From positions 1 through 7,041 of the forward strand of contig DAOUMF010000220.1 in assembly GCA_034411955.1 (NCBI GenBank): a stretch of 7,041 nt of DNA, in the 5' to 3' direction. Position 1 is the stretch's first letter. Every line of letters begins with the position of its first letter. Positions 6,241 to 7,041 of this stretch are shown here, piece by piece. Position numbers and translations under genes: made by a program. The notes beneath the pieces are model-generated. The model had not been told where the DNA came from and did no database searches. It saw only the letters and a program-made list of their open reading frames with translations. The DNA is from DAOUMF01 sp034411955 (lineage in GTDB: Bacteria; Chloroflexota; Dehalococcoidia; SM23-28-2; RBG-16-64-32).

Positions 6241-6295
6241 AGCTACGTTCAGCCCGCTGGCTCAGGTCCCGCCTGGAATCGGGATCCCCCACATG

Positions 6296-6381
6296 GAGGA
6301 GGCGAGTTCGAGGCCGCTCGCTGCCGGGCTCGCACGTGATCCCCGGCTCTCTGAAGCGAATCGGCTGTTCTACTACTCCCC
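6296..6381 (-). promoter_or_regulatory. T-box Stem I with CUC (Leu) specifier
   Basis: The base helix GGGGAG (6381-6376) pairs with CUCCUC around 6301-6296. The specifier loop has AGUA (6374-6371) on one side and GAA (6309-6307) on the other, the loop-E arrangement of T-boxes. The next triplet is CUC (6306-6304), followed by a purine G. Above it, GCCG and UUCGCU pair with AGCGAG and CGGC. Then comes an AGAGA internal motif and a distal hairpin GCCGGG/CCCGGC with loop GAUCACGUGCGAG. CUC would be read by tRNA-Leu(GAG), and leucine is the expected signal for an ilv-leu operon. Confidence 0.88.
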
Positions 6382-6421
6382 TTCGCCGCCTTTGCCCTCT
6401 TTCGGTTGGGGTGTAGCAGGA

Positions 6422-6451
6422 ATTGTAGGGCAGCGCCTCCGCAGAAGTCAA
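6422..6451 (-). promoter_or_regulatory. sigma-70-type promoter of the ilv operon
   Basis: On the minus strand, TTGACT (6451-6446) and TACAAT (6427-6422) are separated by 18 bp. Both hexamers are one mismatch from the housekeeping consensus. The inferred transcription start is near 6417-6414, about 35 nt before Stem I. The promoter lies between the DUF192 stop (6488) and the leader, so the ilv operon is a separate transcription unit. Confidence 0.85.
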
Positions 6452-6487
6452 GCAAATACTGGCTTAACCGTAGAATCTATCATTCCC

Positions 6488-6967
6488 TCACTCTCCTCCC
6501 GTCAACGCTTCCACCCCCTCCGGTATCTCCAGCCTGTCTCCCGGCCCGAAGCCGTGGCGCCCGAACCAGCCCTCGTTCACCTCCAGGGCATAGCGGTAGG
6601 GCCCCGGTGGCTGGTGCGGCTCCGTGGACAGCGGCTCCATCTCCTGGATGTCCAGAATGGTGCCGTCCTCCGTGACGAAGGCGATAGAGAGGGCGATGGA
6701 CGTGTCCTTCATCCAGAACCCGCTCCTGGTGTCCTCGGCAAAAGCGAACAGCATCCCGCGGTCCTCGGGGAGGCTCTCCCGGAACATGAGGCCGCGGCTG
6801 CGCTCCTCGCCGGTCCGGGCCAGCTCCACCGTCAGCTCGGCGCGGGCCCCCTCGCCGTCGCTCACGACGATCGTCGCCGTTGGGAGACCGCCGTCGCCGC
6901 CTCCGCAGGCCGCCGCGGACGCCAGCACGACGGCTGTCGCGACGGTCAGGGCGAATCGCACCGCCAT
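6488..6967 (-). CDS. DUF192 family secreted lipoprotein-like protein
   Basis: This 159-aa protein has an N-terminal signal (charged Arg4, hydrophobic residues 5-20) ending in ASAAAC with Cys21. That resembles a lipobox, though it lacks the usual Leu at -3, followed by a short GGGDGG linker. The rest is a full DUF192 domain: a start near TVELARTGEERSRGLMFRESL, then GMLFAFAED, GFWMKDTSIALSIAFV and ILDIQEMEPL, and the C-terminal YALEVNEGWFGRHGFGPGDRLE. The family is widespread and its biochemical role is not established, so I give no function. The start is ATG at 6967 with AGGAG 7 nt upstream. It precedes the ilv promoter on the same strand with no clear terminator between; nothing suggests a role in amino acid synthesis. 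Confidence 0.88.
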   Translation of the reverse strand: MAVRFALTVATAVVLASAAACGGGDGGLPTATIVVSDGEGARAELTVELARTGEERSRGLMFRESLPEDRGMLFAFAEDTRSGFWMKDTSIALSIAFVTEDGTILDIQEMEPLSTEPHQPPGPYRYALEVNEGWFGRHGFGPGDRLEIPEGVEALTGGE

Positions 6968-6982
6968 GTCTGCGCTCCTGGC

Positions 6983-7017
6983 GCCTGGCTACCGCCAGGC
7001 TGGCGCGGCGGCCAGCC
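6983..7017. repeat. overlapping hairpins upstream of the DUF192 gene
   Basis: GCCTGGC-TACC-GCCAGGC (6983-7000) is a perfect 7-bp hairpin. It overlaps a second one, GGCTGGC...GCCAGCC (6998-7017), so the two are alternative folds. The TACC loop and arm layout resemble the inner hairpin at 636-651 (CCTGCC-TACC-GGCAGG) with paired base changes. It lies 16 bases upstream of the DUF192 ATG. Confidence 0.55.
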
Positions 7018-7041
7018 GCGCCCGCCGCCGCCGCAGCGCCC

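Larger units (their letters stand above)
5981..6414 (-). ncRNA. T-box leader (leucine specifier) with two tandem antiterminator/terminator modules
   Basis: This is a cis-acting tRNA-sensing leader controlling ilvD-ilvB-ilvN-ilvC and probably leuA. In minus-strand order it has a Stem I with specifier loop (6381-6296), then several small hairpins (for example UCCCG/CGGGA soon after Stem I, and the palindrome at 6240-6223). Next come a stem CGCCUGC/GCGGGCG (about 6167-6137), T-box module 1 (6125-6068), a short CGAGG/CCUCG hairpin (6066-6047), and T-box module 2 (6040-5981). Only one Stem I is present, because fewer than 30 nt separate terminator 1 from T-box 2. In the standard mechanism, uncharged tRNA pairs its anticodon with the specifier and its NCCA end with the antiterminator bulge, preventing termination. 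The 5' end is inferred from the promoter. Confidence 0.93.

Noticed and set aside
5955..6416. Open frames across the ilvD leader on both strands
   Set aside because: The region folds as a T-box RNA with matching promoter and terminators, and the peptides show no family resemblance. I also saw no leader peptide with a run of Leu/Ile/Val codons, so this is not ribosome-mediated attenuation.
6989..7041. Possible C-terminus of an upstream minus-strand gene ending at a TAG (6991-6989)
   Set aside because: Only about 17 codons (Ala/Arg rich) are visible, other frames are also open in this GC-rich stretch, and the stop lies within a hairpin repeat. There is not enough to call a gene.

Overview
The window holds a branched-chain amino acid biosynthesis operon of a GC-rich bacterium. 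All genes lie on the minus strand, so they read from high to low coordinates. The order is a DUF192 lipoprotein gene (6967-6488), a promoter, a long T-box leader RNA (about 6414-5981), ilvD (5968-4289), ilvB (4232-2523), ilvN (2526-1957), ilvC (1940-942), a repeat-rich gap (941-599), and the 5' part of leuA (598 to the window edge). I see no convincing plus-strand gene. A T-box controlled ilv-leu operon in such GC-rich sequence would suit Chloroflexota or another GC-rich, T-box-using lineage (Actinobacteria, GC-rich Firmicutes). Chloroflexota is my best guess, from general resemblance only.

IlvB and IlvN form the large and regulatory subunits of acetohydroxyacid synthase. IlvC (ketol-acid reductoisomerase) and IlvD (dihydroxyacid dehydratase) follow it in the pathway, so the four genes cover the common Val/Ile steps. 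LeuA then commits 2-ketoisovalerate to leucine. Expression of the set appears to be controlled by uncharged tRNA-Leu: Stem I of the leader shows a CUC (Leu) specifier in a well-formed specifier loop.

The most unusual part is the leader. After a single Stem I it carries two complete T-box antiterminator/terminator modules in series, about 80 nt apart. The first is canonical (UGGU bulge, matching an A73 tRNA such as tRNA-Leu; strong terminator with U-tract). The second has UGGG, which does not match A73, and a terminator with a poor U-tract. A palindromic repeat related to one in front of leuA is embedded between Stem I and the first antiterminator. The ilvC-leuA gap holds a series of hairpin-forming palindromes. 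The IlvC cofactor loop lacks the usual phosphate-binding residues and has a Glu instead, suggesting altered (NADH-leaning) cofactor use. Otherwise the genes are conventional.
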